The translations under genes and the position numbers were made by a program. DNA of 43,242 nt, taken from positions 1-43,242 of the forward strand of contig JAFVID010000044.1 in the NCBI GenBank assembly GCA_017474205.1. Direction: 5' to 3'. This DNA is from Clostridia bacterium. GTDB taxonomy: Bacteria; Bacillota; Clostridia; Oscillospirales; Acutalibacteraceae. Under the pieces are notes generated by a model, which worked only from the letters and a program-made list of their open reading frames with translations, did not search any database and was not told the origin of the DNA. Below, one piece after another: positions 1-7,759 of this stretch; position 1 is the first letter of the stretch; every line of letters begins with the position of its first letter.

Positions 1-530
1 ACGTTGGCGAAACTGAAATCCGCGATGCAGTTGAAGGTAACTGCGGTAATGACGGCTACACCGGCGATACCTACTGCAAAGATTGTGGTGTTATGATCGA
101 AGAAGGTCAAGTTATCCCCGCAACCGGTGCTCACGTTGGTGGCACTGCAACCTGCTGTGCAAAGGCAGTTTGCGACGTTTGCGGTCAAGAATATGGTGAA
201 TTTGACGCTAACAACCACGTTGGCGAAACTGAAATCCGCGATGCAGTTGAAGGTAACTGCGGTAACGACGGTTACACCGGCGATACCTACTGCAAAGATT
301 GCGGTGTAATGATCCAAGAAGGTTCCGTAATCCCCGCAACCGGTGCTCATACTGGCGGCGAAGCAACCTGCTGTGCAAAGGCAGTTTGCGATGTTTGCGA
401 TAAAGAATACGGCGAATTTGACGCTAACAACCACGTTGGCGGCACCGAAATCCGTGATGCAAGTGCAACCTACACCGGCGATACCTATTGCCTCGGTTGT
501 GGCGAAATGATCGCTGAGGGTGAAGAAATT
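1..530 (+). repeat. 216-bp tandem coding repeat
   Basis: The same sequence beginning acgttggcg recurs at bases 1, 217 and 433, exactly 216 bp apart, and encodes a 72-residue Cys-rich unit. The third copy is truncated and runs into the dockerin. Near-identity of the first two copies at nucleotide level points to recent duplication. Confidence 0.85.
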
Positions 531-743
531 AATCCCACAGGACTCCTTGGTGATGCCAACAGCGACGGATTTGTTAATGCAATGGATGCTATGATTATTT
601 CTCAATACTATGTTGGATATGATGTAGCGATCGATCTTAGCGTATCTGATGTAAACGGCGATGGCTTTGTTAACTCAATGGATGCTATGCTCATTTCTCA
701 ATTCTATGTAGGATTGATTGAAAAATTTCCCGTAGAGCAATAA
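1..743 (+). CDS. Dockerin-containing secreted protein with Cys-rich repeats (3' part)
   Basis: The gene enters from the left edge; the frame is open from base 3 and ends in TAA at 741-743. The visible part has about 2.4 copies of a 72-residue (216-bp) Cys-rich unit, starting near bases 1, 217 and 433, with paired cysteines of the form YCKDCG and CDVCG. The last 65 residues form a type I dockerin: two calcium loops (DANSDG and DVNGDG), each followed by a helix of the NAMDAMIIS / NSMDAMLIS type. Type I dockerins plug secreted enzymes into cohesin-bearing scaffoldins. The catalytic or binding part must lie left of the window, so the substrate is unknown. The Cys-rich units resemble those in the giant proteins at 25497 and 34100; units of this kind are common in clostridial surface proteins, and I know of no assigned function. 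Confidence 0.85.
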   Translation, partial: VGETEIRDAVEGNCGNDGYTGDTYCKDCGVMIEEGQVIPATGAHVGGTATCCAKAVCDVCGQEYGEFDANNHVGETEIRDAVEGNCGNDGYTGDTYCKDCGVMIQEGSVIPATGAHTGGEATCCAKAVCDVCDKEYGEFDANNHVGGTEIRDASATYTGDTYCLGCGEMIAEGEEINPTGLLGDANSDGFVNAMDAMIISQYYVGYDVAIDLSVSDVNGDGFVNSMDAMLISQFYVGLIEKFPVEQ

Positions 744-770
744 TATTTAACCACAAATAAAACCTAAACA

Positions 771-800
771 AACGCCCCATCCAATTACGGATGGGGCGTT
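771..800 (+). terminator. Hairpin terminator after dockerin gene
   Basis: A perfect 12-bp stem (aacgccccatcc / ggatggggcgtt) with a 6-base loop lies 27 bases after the stop codon. Only a short T-run (gatgtttt) follows, so release may be moderate. Confidence 0.65.
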
Positions 801-819
801 GATGTTTTACATATAAAAG

Positions 820-861
820 GGTTAAAACAAATAAGGACTCGCTTTTGCAAGTCCTTATTTG
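820..861 (-). terminator. Intrinsic terminator of tRNA-Arg
   Basis: Read on the minus strand, a 12-bp stem (caaataaggact / agtccttatttg) starts just after the tRNA CCA end and is followed by TTTT. It matches the tRNA's direction of transcription. Confidence 0.75.
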
Positions 862-863
862 TT

Positions 864-940
864 TGGTCCGCCCGAAGGGATTTGAACCCCCGTCCTTTGG
901 AATCGGAATCCACTGCGATATCCAGCTTCGCTACGGGCGG
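864..940 (-). tRNA. tRNA-Arg, anticodon CCG
   Basis: On the minus strand the 77 bases fold as a full cloverleaf. The acceptor stem is CCGCCCG with CGGGCGG, the D stem GCGA/TCGC, the anticodon loop TTCCGAT, and the T arm GGGGG-TTCAAAT-CCCTT. The discriminator A and a genome-encoded CCA end at base 864. The anticodon CCG reads CGG (Arg). One oddity: the first anticodon-stem pair (27-43) looks like a G-A mismatch and two T-stem pairs are G-T, but the rest of the fold is sound. Confidence 0.93.
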
Positions 941-951
941 ATATGATATTA

Positions 952-980
952 TTTATATCACAAAAATCCCACTTTTACAA
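952..980 (-). promoter_or_regulatory. Sigma-A promoter of tRNA-Arg
   Basis: On the minus strand, TTGTAA (980-975) and TATAAA (957-952) are separated by exactly 17 bases. Transcription would start near base 945, a few bases before the tRNA 5' end. Confidence 0.7.
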
Positions 981-992
981 GGGGAATTTTAT

Positions 993-1868
993 TTATACCT
1001 CACTTTGCTGATATTTGTAGGGCGTGATATTAAACTTATTCTTAAACCGCAAAATAAAATATGAACAGTCGGAAAAACCGCTGTTTATACAAGCGTCCTG
1101 CACCGACATTCCCTGACTTAGCAGTTGTTTTGAAAGGGATAATCTCTTTGCCTCAATGTAGTGGGCGGGGGAGAGTAGAAAGTGCTTTTTGAATCGTCGA
1201 TAAAGTGTGCTTTTTGATATGTAAAATTTCTCGCATAAGGTAGAAACGGTCAGGTCGCTTTCGGTGAAGTGAGCCGATATATAATCCACAATTTCAGAAA
1301 ATGATTTCGGAAGATTTTTTGCATCCTGAGACACGTTATCTATTGATGACATTATCTCAAAAAGTTCAAATATGCTCTTTATTGCACCGAAGGGACTTTG
1401 ATTTTCATCTTTCGTTGCAAGGTAATAGGACTGAAAACAACCGATGATTTTATCCCTGATTTCTTCATCATCAAAGGTGAGTTTTCGACAATTTAGGGTG
1501 TTTAAAAGTTCGGTGTTTCTCGGCATATTCTTAAACCACAAACAGTAATGTTCGTGTATGCAGTCGGTGTGATAAATGCACTTGTGAATTTCATTGGGAC
1601 GGGTGATAATTATATCCCCACGTTTTACCGAATAGGTTTCATCATCCACAAGGAAGGATACGTCCCCCGATAAATTGATGTATATTTCATAGCAGTCGTG
1701 AATATGCTCACTATCGTTTTGAATATCATCAACCCTTGCAAAACGGTTGTCAAAAAGCACGTCAGCACAAAGGTCGGTACCTAAATATCTAATCGGTTTC
1801 GGGGTGGGGGTATAGGTGCTTTGTTTAGGACTTTTTGTTATAATATTGTCTTTTTGAGAGATATTCAT
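993..1868 (-). CDS. AraC-family transcriptional regulator
   Basis: A 291-residue DNA-binding regulator that probably controls the divergent catabolic cluster at 2000. Residues about 55-100 form a cupin-like sensor domain (HIHDCYEIYINLSG, then RPNEIHK). Residues about 190-291 are the double helix-turn-helix of AraC/XylS proteins, with typical signatures (ISKSTLYRRFKKH and GFSDCSYFILRFKNKF). I chose the ATG at 1868 because the ribosome site AAGGAA lies 8 bases before it; the ATG nine bases upstream overlaps that site. The effector is probably a sugar or sugar acid, judging only from the neighbours. The family assignment is firm; the ligand is inferred. Confidence 0.92.
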   Translation of the reverse strand: MNISQKDNIITKSPKQSTYTPTPKPIRYLGTDLCADVLFDNRFARVDDIQNDSEHIHDCYEIYINLSGDVSFLVDDETYSVKRGDIIITRPNEIHKCIYHTDCIHEHYCLWFKNMPRNTELLNTLNCRKLTFDDEEIRDKIIGCFQSYYLATKDENQSPFGAIKSIFELFEIMSSIDNVSQDAKNLPKSFSEIVDYISAHFTESDLTVSTLCEKFYISKSTLYRRFKKHFLLSPAHYIEAKRLSLSKQLLSQGMSVQDACINSGFSDCSYFILRFKNKFNITPYKYQQSEV

Positions 1869-1999
1869 AACACACATTCCTTCGTTGACACGAAAATTAT
1901 ATTTTGTGGCAAAAATACTATATATTTTTTATTTTAATTGCGATATAATTGTATCATATAATAATCTTATTGTAAATAATAATTTTCAGGAGGGCTATT
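1869..1999. promoter_or_regulatory. Divergent control region between regulator and catabolic operon
   Basis: An AT-rich spacer. Rightward it holds two overlapping TATAAT boxes (1944-1949 and 1957-1962), neither with a good -35, as expected for an AraC-activated promoter. Leftward a TATAAT on the minus strand (1901-1896) could serve the regulator gene. No clear operator repeat could be picked out. The AGGAGGG ribosome site at about 1989-1995 belongs to the first dehydrogenase gene. Confidence 0.45.
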
Positions 2000-3031
2000 A
2001 TGATTGCATTAGTTAAAACCCAAAAAGGTGAGGGATTTTTCTCTTTAGAGGAGCGTCCCGTACCTCAAATTGCCGATGATGAAGTGCTTGTTAAGGTGGC
2101 TTACGGCGGTATTTGTGGCACCGATATTCACATATATCACGATCAATTCACCTATTATCCCCCCGTTATTGTGGGTCACGAATTTTCGGGCACCGTTGAA
2201 AAAATCGGTAGCAAGGTTACCCTTTATAAAGAGGGTGATAACGTTGTAGGCGAGCCCCATAACCTTGCCTGTGGTAAATGTTATCTTTGCCGTAACGGAC
2301 ACATTCAAAACTGTATGGATAAACGTTCAATTGGTTGGGGTATTGACGGATGCTTTACCACCTACGTTGCAATGCCCGAAAAACTTTTACATAAAGTCCC
2401 CGCAAATTTATCCCTTGAAGAGGCGGCTATGGCAGAACCCACCGCCATTGTTGCTCATCAACTTTTAGAAAGAGCAAAGGTTACCCCCGGTGATAACGTA
2501 GTTATTATGGGTGTTGGTCCTATTGCTTTGTTGGCTGCTCAGATGGCAAAAATTGCAGGTGCAGGAAAGGTTATCCTTTGCGGATGCACCCCCGATATTG
2601 ATTATCGCTTAAAGGTTGCCGATGAACTTCAATGCTACGATATTTTTATCGACGTAATGAAGGAAGATACCGTATCTCGTGTTATGGAAGAAACAGGTAT
2701 AGGTGCAGACCTTGTGGTTGAAGCATCGGGAGCAGGTTCGGCTATTACTTCTGCCATCAGATGTCTTAAAAAATGGGGACGTCTTTGTGCTATCGGTATG
2801 ACGGGTGCCCCCACCGTCAGCGTTCCCTGGAACGAGGCAATGATGAAGGTGCTTGACGTTCAGTTCAATATGAGTTCCAGTTACAATGGATGGGATATCG
2901 CCCTTAAACTTATGGCAAGCGGAAAACTCAACGTTAAACCTATGATTGAGGTTATGTCCTTAAGCGATTGGAAAGATGCCTTCGACAAATTAGAGGCAGG
3001 CAAATCAATGAAGATACTTCTTAAACCCTAA
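2000..3031 (+). CDS. Zinc-dependent polyol/alcohol dehydrogenase
   Basis: A 343-residue medium-chain dehydrogenase that should oxidise a polyol or secondary alcohol with NAD(P). Catalytic zinc ligands are C39 (in GICGTD), H60-E61 (GHE) and probably E146 (AEP). The structural zinc lobe has C91, C94, C97 and C105. The dinucleotide fold starts at about residue 167, with GVGPIA at 171-176. Length and motifs match the sorbitol/threonine dehydrogenase branch. It is the first gene of the cluster, with AGGAGGG 4-5 bases before the ATG, and the next gene starts 15 bases after its stop. The substrate cannot be read from the sequence; xylitol, sorbitol or a related polyol are possibilities. Confidence 0.92.
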   Translation: MIALVKTQKGEGFFSLEERPVPQIADDEVLVKVAYGGICGTDIHIYHDQFTYYPPVIVGHEFSGTVEKIGSKVTLYKEGDNVVGEPHNLACGKCYLCRNGHIQNCMDKRSIGWGIDGCFTTYVAMPEKLLHKVPANLSLEEAAMAEPTAIVAHQLLERAKVTPGDNVVIMGVGPIALLAAQMAKIAGAGKVILCGCTPDIDYRLKVADELQCYDIFIDVMKEDTVSRVMEETGIGADLVVEASGAGSAITSAIRCLKKWGRLCAIGMTGAPTVSVPWNEAMMKVLDVQFNMSSSYNGWDIALKLMASGKLNVKPMIEVMSLSDWKDAFDKLEAGKSMKILLKP

Positions 3032-3046
3032 AAGGAGAGAAAAGTA

Positions 3047-3811
3047 ATGAATATAGAATTTAAAGATAAGGTAGTGGTTGTAACGGGAGCGGCAGGCGGA
3101 CTTGGTACTGCTATCGCCGAAAACTTTGCAAAGGACGGAGCAAAGGTAGCCCTCTGCGACCTTAAGGGTGCAGATGTATCCGCCGAAAAAATCGGTGGAG
3201 ATGCCAAAGGATACAACTTCGATATCACAAACAGAGAAGACGTTGCAAACAATATGGCTCAAATTGCAAAAGATTTTGGTAAGATAGATATTATCGTTAA
3301 TAATGCAGGAATAAACGTAGGCCCTGATGAAAGAAAAACCGTTGAGGATTTTTCCGATAAATGGTGGGATGCCATAATTAAAGTTGATCTTGACGGAACG
3401 TACAACTGCACCAAGGCAGCCCTGAAATATATGGGCGAGGGCGGAGCCGTTGTAAATATCAGTTCCATTGTGGGTATGATACCCCTTCGCAATCAATGTG
3501 CCTTTACGGCAGCCAAGGCGGCGGTTATAAACTTTACCAAGGCAATCGCTATGGAACTGGCTCCCAAGGGCATCAGAGCAAACGCTATCTGCCCGGGAAC
3601 TATTGGTATTCAAATTACCAATCGTCTATGGCAAAACGACAGTGCTATGGAAGGACTTCTTTCCCATATTCCTATGCACCGCCAAGGCACTCCCGAAGAT
3701 ATTGCAAATGCGGTGGAATTTTTGAGTTCCGATTTTGCTTCCTACATCACCGGTGCGGTGCTTCCCGTTGACGGTGGTTGGACCTGCGGCGGATTTGCCC
3801 GTAACTTTTAA
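3047..3811 (+). CDS. SDR-family oxidoreductase with Tyr-to-Phe change
   Basis: A 254-residue short-chain dehydrogenase/reductase. The cofactor motif is T13-G-A-A-G17-G-L-G20, NNAG follows strand 4, the catalytic Ser is S140, and the PG motif lies in ICPGT. The family's YxxxK reads F153-T-A-A-K157: the proton-donating Tyr is Phe. Members with this change are usually poor oxidoreductases or use another residue, so this could be an altered enzyme rather than a routine sugar dehydrogenase. The AAGGAG site is 9 bases before the ATG. It is tightly packed between two operon genes, so a catabolic role is likely, but the reaction is unknown. Confidence 0.9.
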   Translation: MNIEFKDKVVVVTGAAGGLGTAIAENFAKDGAKVALCDLKGADVSAEKIGGDAKGYNFDITNREDVANNMAQIAKDFGKIDIIVNNAGINVGPDERKTVEDFSDKWWDAIIKVDLDGTYNCTKAALKYMGEGGAVVNISSIVGMIPLRNQCAFTAAKAAVINFTKAIAMELAPKGIRANAICPGTIGIQITNRLWQNDSAMEGLLSHIPMHRQGTPEDIANAVEFLSSDFASYITGAVLPVDGGWTCGGFARNF

Positions 3812-3823
3812 GGAGATAATAAT

Positions 3824-4585
3824 ATGAAAACCTTTTTAGAAGACCTTTTATCTTTTAACGTGAATAAGGGTGAAGTCGGAGTGTTTTTTCTCGGTCAGGC
3901 GGGATACATATTCAAAACATCAACGGGCAAACTTTATGCCGTTGATCCATATCTTTCCGACTGCTGCAACCGACATTTCGGATTCAAACGCCTTATGCCC
4001 TTTATTGTGGGAGCGGATGAACTAATCCTTGATAAACTTATCATATCCCACGGACACTACGACCATTTTGATGAGGACAGTGTCCCCACCCTTATGAAAA
4101 ACGGCAATACCGAACTTATTGGTGCCCTGGATGTTAAGGCGGAGTGTGAACGTTTAGGCGTTAGTGAAAACACAACCTTTATGGCTATCGGTGATGAGGT
4201 TATAAGGGATGAACTTAAAATTACCGCCCTGCCTTGCGACCACGGTGAACTCGCCCCCGATGCCCTGGGACTTCTTTTAGAGATTGATGGCAAAAAGATA
4301 TACTATATGGGTGATACCGCATATCGCCCCGACCTTTTAGAAAATCCAGAACTTCAAAATCTCGACCTGCTTATTCTTCCCATTAACGGTGCCTTTGGTA
4401 ATCTTGATGAGAACACCGCAGTAGAGGTAATCAAAAAACTCAGTCCAAAACTTTCGGTGCCCTGTCATTTCTGGAACTTCATTCAACACGGTAGTAATCC
4501 CATTAAGTTTGCCGAAAATATGGCAGAATTTTGTCCCGACCAAAAATACATTATGATGCGTCAGGGCGAAGGGATGATAATTTAA
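3824..4585 (+). CDS. UlaG-like metallo-beta-lactamase-fold hydrolase
   Basis: A 253-residue metallo-hydrolase. The metal motif H76-G-H78-Y-D80-H81 is intact, with further candidate ligands in MGDTAY and CHFWNF. The start (FLGQAGYIFKT, then AVDPYLSD) is typical of the UlaG branch, whose founding member is L-ascorbate-6-phosphate lactonase. In a cluster with dehydrogenases a sugar(-phosphate) lactonase that opens a dehydrogenase product would make sense; that is inference. The AAGGAG site is 8 bases upstream, and the stop codon overlaps the next start by one base (TAATG), indicating translational coupling. Confidence 0.88.
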   Translation: MKTFLEDLLSFNVNKGEVGVFFLGQAGYIFKTSTGKLYAVDPYLSDCCNRHFGFKRLMPFIVGADELILDKLIISHGHYDHFDEDSVPTLMKNGNTELIGALDVKAECERLGVSENTTFMAIGDEVIRDELKITALPCDHGELAPDALGLLLEIDGKKIYYMGDTAYRPDLLENPELQNLDLLILPINGAFGNLDENTAVEVIKKLSPKLSVPCHFWNFIQHGSNPIKFAENMAEFCPDQKYIMMRQGEGMII

Positions 4586-5484
4586 TGATATACGAAACTA
4601 AGTTCAAAGACCGCCCTGCGGTGGCTCTTGAAACCCATAAACTTATCGCTTTGTTTTTACCTAATGATGGGGGTAAAATGGTATCCCTTAAACGCAAAGA
4701 GAACAATAAAGAACTCCTTGCGGTGAAGGAGGGGGATACATACAAAGTTCTCACCGAGACGGGCAGTTACGTCGAATCGGAATGTAGCGGTTTTGATGAT
4801 ATGTTTCCCACCGTTGACCCCTATACTCCCCAAAACGGCAAGTATAAAGGTGTAACCTATCCTTGCCACGGAGAGGTTTGCCGAATTCCTCACCAGTACA
4901 CCATTCTTGAAAATCAGGTTAATTTCTACGCTGAGTCAAAACTTTTTGACGTTACGTATTACAAATCGGTTGCCATTACAAAGAGTGGCGGATTTGCCAT
5001 AAGATACGTCATTAAGAATTCAGGTGATGAGGATTTCCCCTTCCTTTGGGCAGGACACATTATGCTTAAAGGTGAGGATGGAATGAGGGTGTTTACTCCA
5101 TTCCCGAAAGACACAAAAACCGAGTTTATGTTTGCGTCAAGTGGGTATGATAAAGAAACCCTTCCAAAAGACCGCCTTATGGGATATATCCCCGAAAAAG
5201 GTGCCACCTATAAGTTTTATTATCTCGATAAAATACCCGAGGGATGGTTTGGGATATCTTATCCCGATAACAGCAAACTTTTCTTTAACTATAATGAAGA
5301 GGTGTTACCCTATCTTGGAATATGGCTTAATAACGGTGAGTTCCAAAACATCTACACCATAACCCCCGAACCCTGTAATCTTCCCTTTGATGCTCCTGAC
5401 AGAGCAGAGAAGAGGGGACTCAACGCAAAAATAAAGGCAAAAGACAGTTTTGAATTTGTAATAAATATTGAATTAGAAAAGTAA
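4585..5484 (+). CDS. Galactose-mutarotase-like carbohydrate-binding enzyme
   Basis: A 299-residue protein of the aldose-1-epimerase-like beta-sandwich superfamily. It shows the usual features: an early GGKMVSLK strand, GFDDMFPTVD, YPCHGEVCRIPH around residue 95, and FPFLWAGHIML near 155. Family members interconvert anomers or act on sugar-phosphate-like substrates; some only bind sugar. I chose the ATG at 4585 because it overlaps the previous stop (TAATG) and fits coupled translation. An in-frame extension back to 4531 would overlap the previous gene by 55 bases and has no ribosome site. The substrate is unknown. Confidence 0.82.
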   Translation: MIYETKFKDRPAVALETHKLIALFLPNDGGKMVSLKRKENNKELLAVKEGDTYKVLTETGSYVESECSGFDDMFPTVDPYTPQNGKYKGVTYPCHGEVCRIPHQYTILENQVNFYAESKLFDVTYYKSVAITKSGGFAIRYVIKNSGDEDFPFLWAGHIMLKGEDGMRVFTPFPKDTKTEFMFASSGYDKETLPKDRLMGYIPEKGATYKFYYLDKIPEGWFGISYPDNSKLFFNYNEEVLPYLGIWLNNGEFQNIYTITPEPCNLPFDAPDRAEKRGLNAKIKAKDSFEFVINIELEK

Positions 5485-5497
5485 AGGAGATGGTAAA

Positions 5498-6550
5498 ATG
5501 GATACTATGAAAGCAATTACCGTTTATGCTCCAAACGATGCAAAAATGGAGGACGTTAAGAAACCCGTTGCGGTGGATGATATGATGGTCATTAAGGTGT
5601 ATCGCACCGGCGTATGTGCCACCGACCTTTCCATTTACAGCGGTGAGAGTAGTTTTATCCGTAGCGGAGAAATCACCCTTCCTTGCCGTTTTGGTCACGA
5701 ATGGGCAGGTGTGGTTGAATCTGTGGGTGAAAAGGTAACTAAATTCAAACCCGGCGACAGAGTATATTCCGACAACTTTGTATCCTGCGGAAAATGTGAT
5801 GCCTGTAAAGAGGGCAAATATATGGAGTGCAAAGACACCCGCTCGGTTGGTACTATTAAGTGCTGGGAGGGATGTTATGCAGAGTATATGTATATGCCCG
5901 AACGCCACGTATTCTTACTCCCCGATGAACTCTCTATGGATGAGGGTGCCTTAATCGAACCCGCATCTATTGCCTACGATGCCTTTAAGGGTGCAAATCT
6001 CGACAGTAGCAAAACCGCAGTTGTAATCGGAACCGGTGCTATTGGTATGATATCGGCCTGGCTTGCAAAGTATTATGGTGCAGGTAAGGTTATCCTTGTT
6101 GGACGTAATGACAGCAAGATGGAGATATCTAAAAAAGTCGGCGTTGATTATACAATTAACAACCGCAACGAAAACGCTGTTGAAAGGGTAAAAGAACTGA
6201 CAAACGGCAAGGGAGCCGATATGATTATCGAAACTTCAGGTGCCGAATCTGCATTTCTCCAATGCATAGATATGGTTGCCCGTTTTGGCCGTATTTCGGT
6301 GGTAAGTTTCTACGAAAAGGATCTTAACAATATCCCCATTGATAAACTCGTTCACGGATGTGTCAGTTTGGTAGGTGCCGCAGGATGCGATGGCAACGCT
6401 CAGGCAGTGTGCGATATTATGTGCAAAAATCCCATCAAACTTACCCCCATTATATCCCACCACGTTCCCTTTGAAAATTCATTAGACGTATTTGAAAATC
6501 TTTCAAAATACAATAATGAAAAGATAAAGATAATGATTGATTTTGAATAA
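5498..6550 (+). CDS. Second zinc-dependent polyol/alcohol dehydrogenase
   Basis: A 350-residue medium-chain dehydrogenase, clearly diverged from the one at 2000 yet with all key residues. The catalytic zinc ligands are C40, H67 and E68, with a later EP (IEPAS). The structural zinc is held by C97, C100, C103 and C111, and the Rossmann motif is GTGAIG. The AAGGAG site is 8 bases before the ATG. Two such enzymes in one operon suggest two sequential oxidations, or oxidation at one carbon and reduction at another, as in pentitol and uronate interconversions. The substrate is not readable. Confidence 0.92.
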   Translation: MDTMKAITVYAPNDAKMEDVKKPVAVDDMMVIKVYRTGVCATDLSIYSGESSFIRSGEITLPCRFGHEWAGVVESVGEKVTKFKPGDRVYSDNFVSCGKCDACKEGKYMECKDTRSVGTIKCWEGCYAEYMYMPERHVFLLPDELSMDEGALIEPASIAYDAFKGANLDSSKTAVVIGTGAIGMISAWLAKYYGAGKVILVGRNDSKMEISKKVGVDYTINNRNENAVERVKELTNGKGADMIIETSGAESAFLQCIDMVARFGRISVVSFYEKDLNNIPIDKLVHGCVSLVGAAGCDGNAQAVCDIMCKNPIKLTPIISHHVPFENSLDVFENLSKYNNEKIKIMIDFE

Positions 6551-6564
6551 AAGGAGTGCTGAAA

Positions 6565-6990
6565 ATGGAAAAGAAAAAACTTCCGCCCTTACAGGTAGAT
6601 GTGGCAAACGTTAAACCCCTTGTCTTTGGTAAGGAATACGAATCCCGTATGATTCTTGACCACGTTATTACCGGCAGAGATGACTGTATCCAAATCAACC
6701 ACGGCACCGTAAAGGCAGGATGTGCCTTAGGCGGCGGTGTTCACGAAGAGGATGAAATTTACTACATCCTATCGGGTGAAGGAAAACTTAAACTTGATGA
6801 TGAAATCGTAGAGGTTAAGGGCGGTCAGGTAATATTTATTCCTGCAGGTGTTTATCACGCCCTCGATAATACCGAATCCGATACCGATATGTGCATCCTT
6901 ACCTTCTGGCGTGATTGGCGTTTCAATGAGGCCTACGAAGAAAGGGTTAAACTTTGGGGTAAATCCTTCAAAACTGTTGATGAGGATTAA
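6565..6990 (+). CDS. Small cupin protein
   Basis: A 141-residue single-domain cupin. Motif 1 is GGGVHEEDEIYYILSGEG (H60 and E64 as candidate metal ligands) and motif 2 is IPAGVYHAL (H98). Such proteins are isomerases, epimerases, decarboxylases or sugar sensors, so its reaction is open. The ATG at 6565 is chosen because AAGGAG at 6551-6556 sits 8 bases before it; a GTG at 6556 is part of that ribosome site. Only 14 bases separate it from the dehydrogenase upstream, and a new promoter follows it. Confidence 0.85.
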   Translation: MEKKKLPPLQVDVANVKPLVFGKEYESRMILDHVITGRDDCIQINHGTVKAGCALGGGVHEEDEIYYILSGEGKLKLDDEIVEVKGGQVIFIPAGVYHALDNTESDTDMCILTFWRDWRFNEAYEERVKLWGKSFKTVDED

Positions 6991-7008
6991 AATAATATCC
7001 CTTAACTA

Positions 7009-7037
7009 TTGACTGTGTAAAAAAATACATCTATAAT
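7009..7037 (+). promoter_or_regulatory. Strong sigma-A promoter before deoC
   Basis: TTGACT (7009-7014) and TATAAT (7032-7037) are separated by exactly 17 bases, close to consensus. It lies 33 bases before the deoC start, so deoC and the kinase can be expressed apart from the AraC-controlled genes. Confidence 0.85.
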
Positions 7038-7070
7038 AAAAAATAATATAAATAGAGAGGAAAATTTATT

Positions 7071-7724
7071 ATGACAAATCTTAACAAATACGTTGACCAC
7101 ACTAACCTTAAAGCCGATTCCACCAAGAGTGTTATCGAAGGACTTTGTGCAGTTGCAAAAGAATGGGATTTTGCATCCGTTTGCGTTAATCCCTGCAACA
7201 TCACCCTTGCAAAGGAACTCCTTGCAGGTACCGATGTAAAGGTTTGCACCGTTATCGGTTTCCCCTTGGGACAAAACACCACCGCAGTTAAGGTTGCAGA
7301 AACCGAAGATGCTTATAATCTCGGTTGCGAAGAGTTCGATATGGTTATCAATATCGGCCGTCTTAAGGATAAAGAATATGACTATGTAAAGAATGAAATT
7401 GCCGCAGTTGTTAAGGCAGCAAAGGGCAAGACCGTTAAGGTTATTATCGAAACCGGTATGCTTACCGATGAAGAAAAGGTTATCGTTACCCGTCTTTGCT
7501 GTGAAGCAGGTGCTCACTTTGTTAAGACCTGTACCGGTATGGGCCCCGGAATTGCAACCGTTGAAGATATCAAACTTATGAAGGCAAACGTTACCGGCGG
7601 TGTTAAGGTTAAGGCATCTTCAGGTATTAAAACCTATGCAGATGCTAAAGCACTTATCGAGGTTGGTGCAGAACGTCTTGGCACATCTTCAGGTGTTGCT
7701 ATCATCGAAGGTTCTAAACAATAA
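7071..7724 (+). CDS. deoC: Deoxyribose-phosphate aldolase
   Basis: A 217-residue class I aldolase that reversibly cleaves 2-deoxy-D-ribose 5-phosphate to acetaldehyde and glyceraldehyde 3-phosphate. Recognisable blocks are YVDHTNL, FASVCVNP, CTVIGFPLG, EFDMVINIG (D90), HFVKTCTG (Schiff-base lysine K152) and KVKASSGIK (K181). Length is standard for bacterial DeoC. The ribosome site is AGAGAGGAAA. It has its own promoter and is followed 35 bases later by a PfkB kinase, a pairing that suits breakdown of free deoxyribose or a similar sugar. Nucleoside phosphorylase, the more common deo partner, is absent here. Confidence 0.95.
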   Translation: MTNLNKYVDHTNLKADSTKSVIEGLCAVAKEWDFASVCVNPCNITLAKELLAGTDVKVCTVIGFPLGQNTTAVKVAETEDAYNLGCEEFDMVINIGRLKDKEYDYVKNEIAAVVKAAKGKTVKVIIETGMLTDEEKVIVTRLCCEAGAHFVKTCTGMGPGIATVEDIKLMKANVTGGVKVKASSGIKTYADAKALIEVGAERLGTSSGVAIIEGSKQ

Positions 7725-7759
7725 TTTTTTAGTAAAAGATTTTTAGAAAGGGTGTTTTT

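Noticed and set aside
962..990. Hairpin resembling a terminator for the AraC gene (tccc / gggga with flanking A and T runs)
   Set aside because: Only about four good pairs, and it overlaps the well-formed promoter of the tRNA-Arg gene, so the sequence is better explained as promoter.
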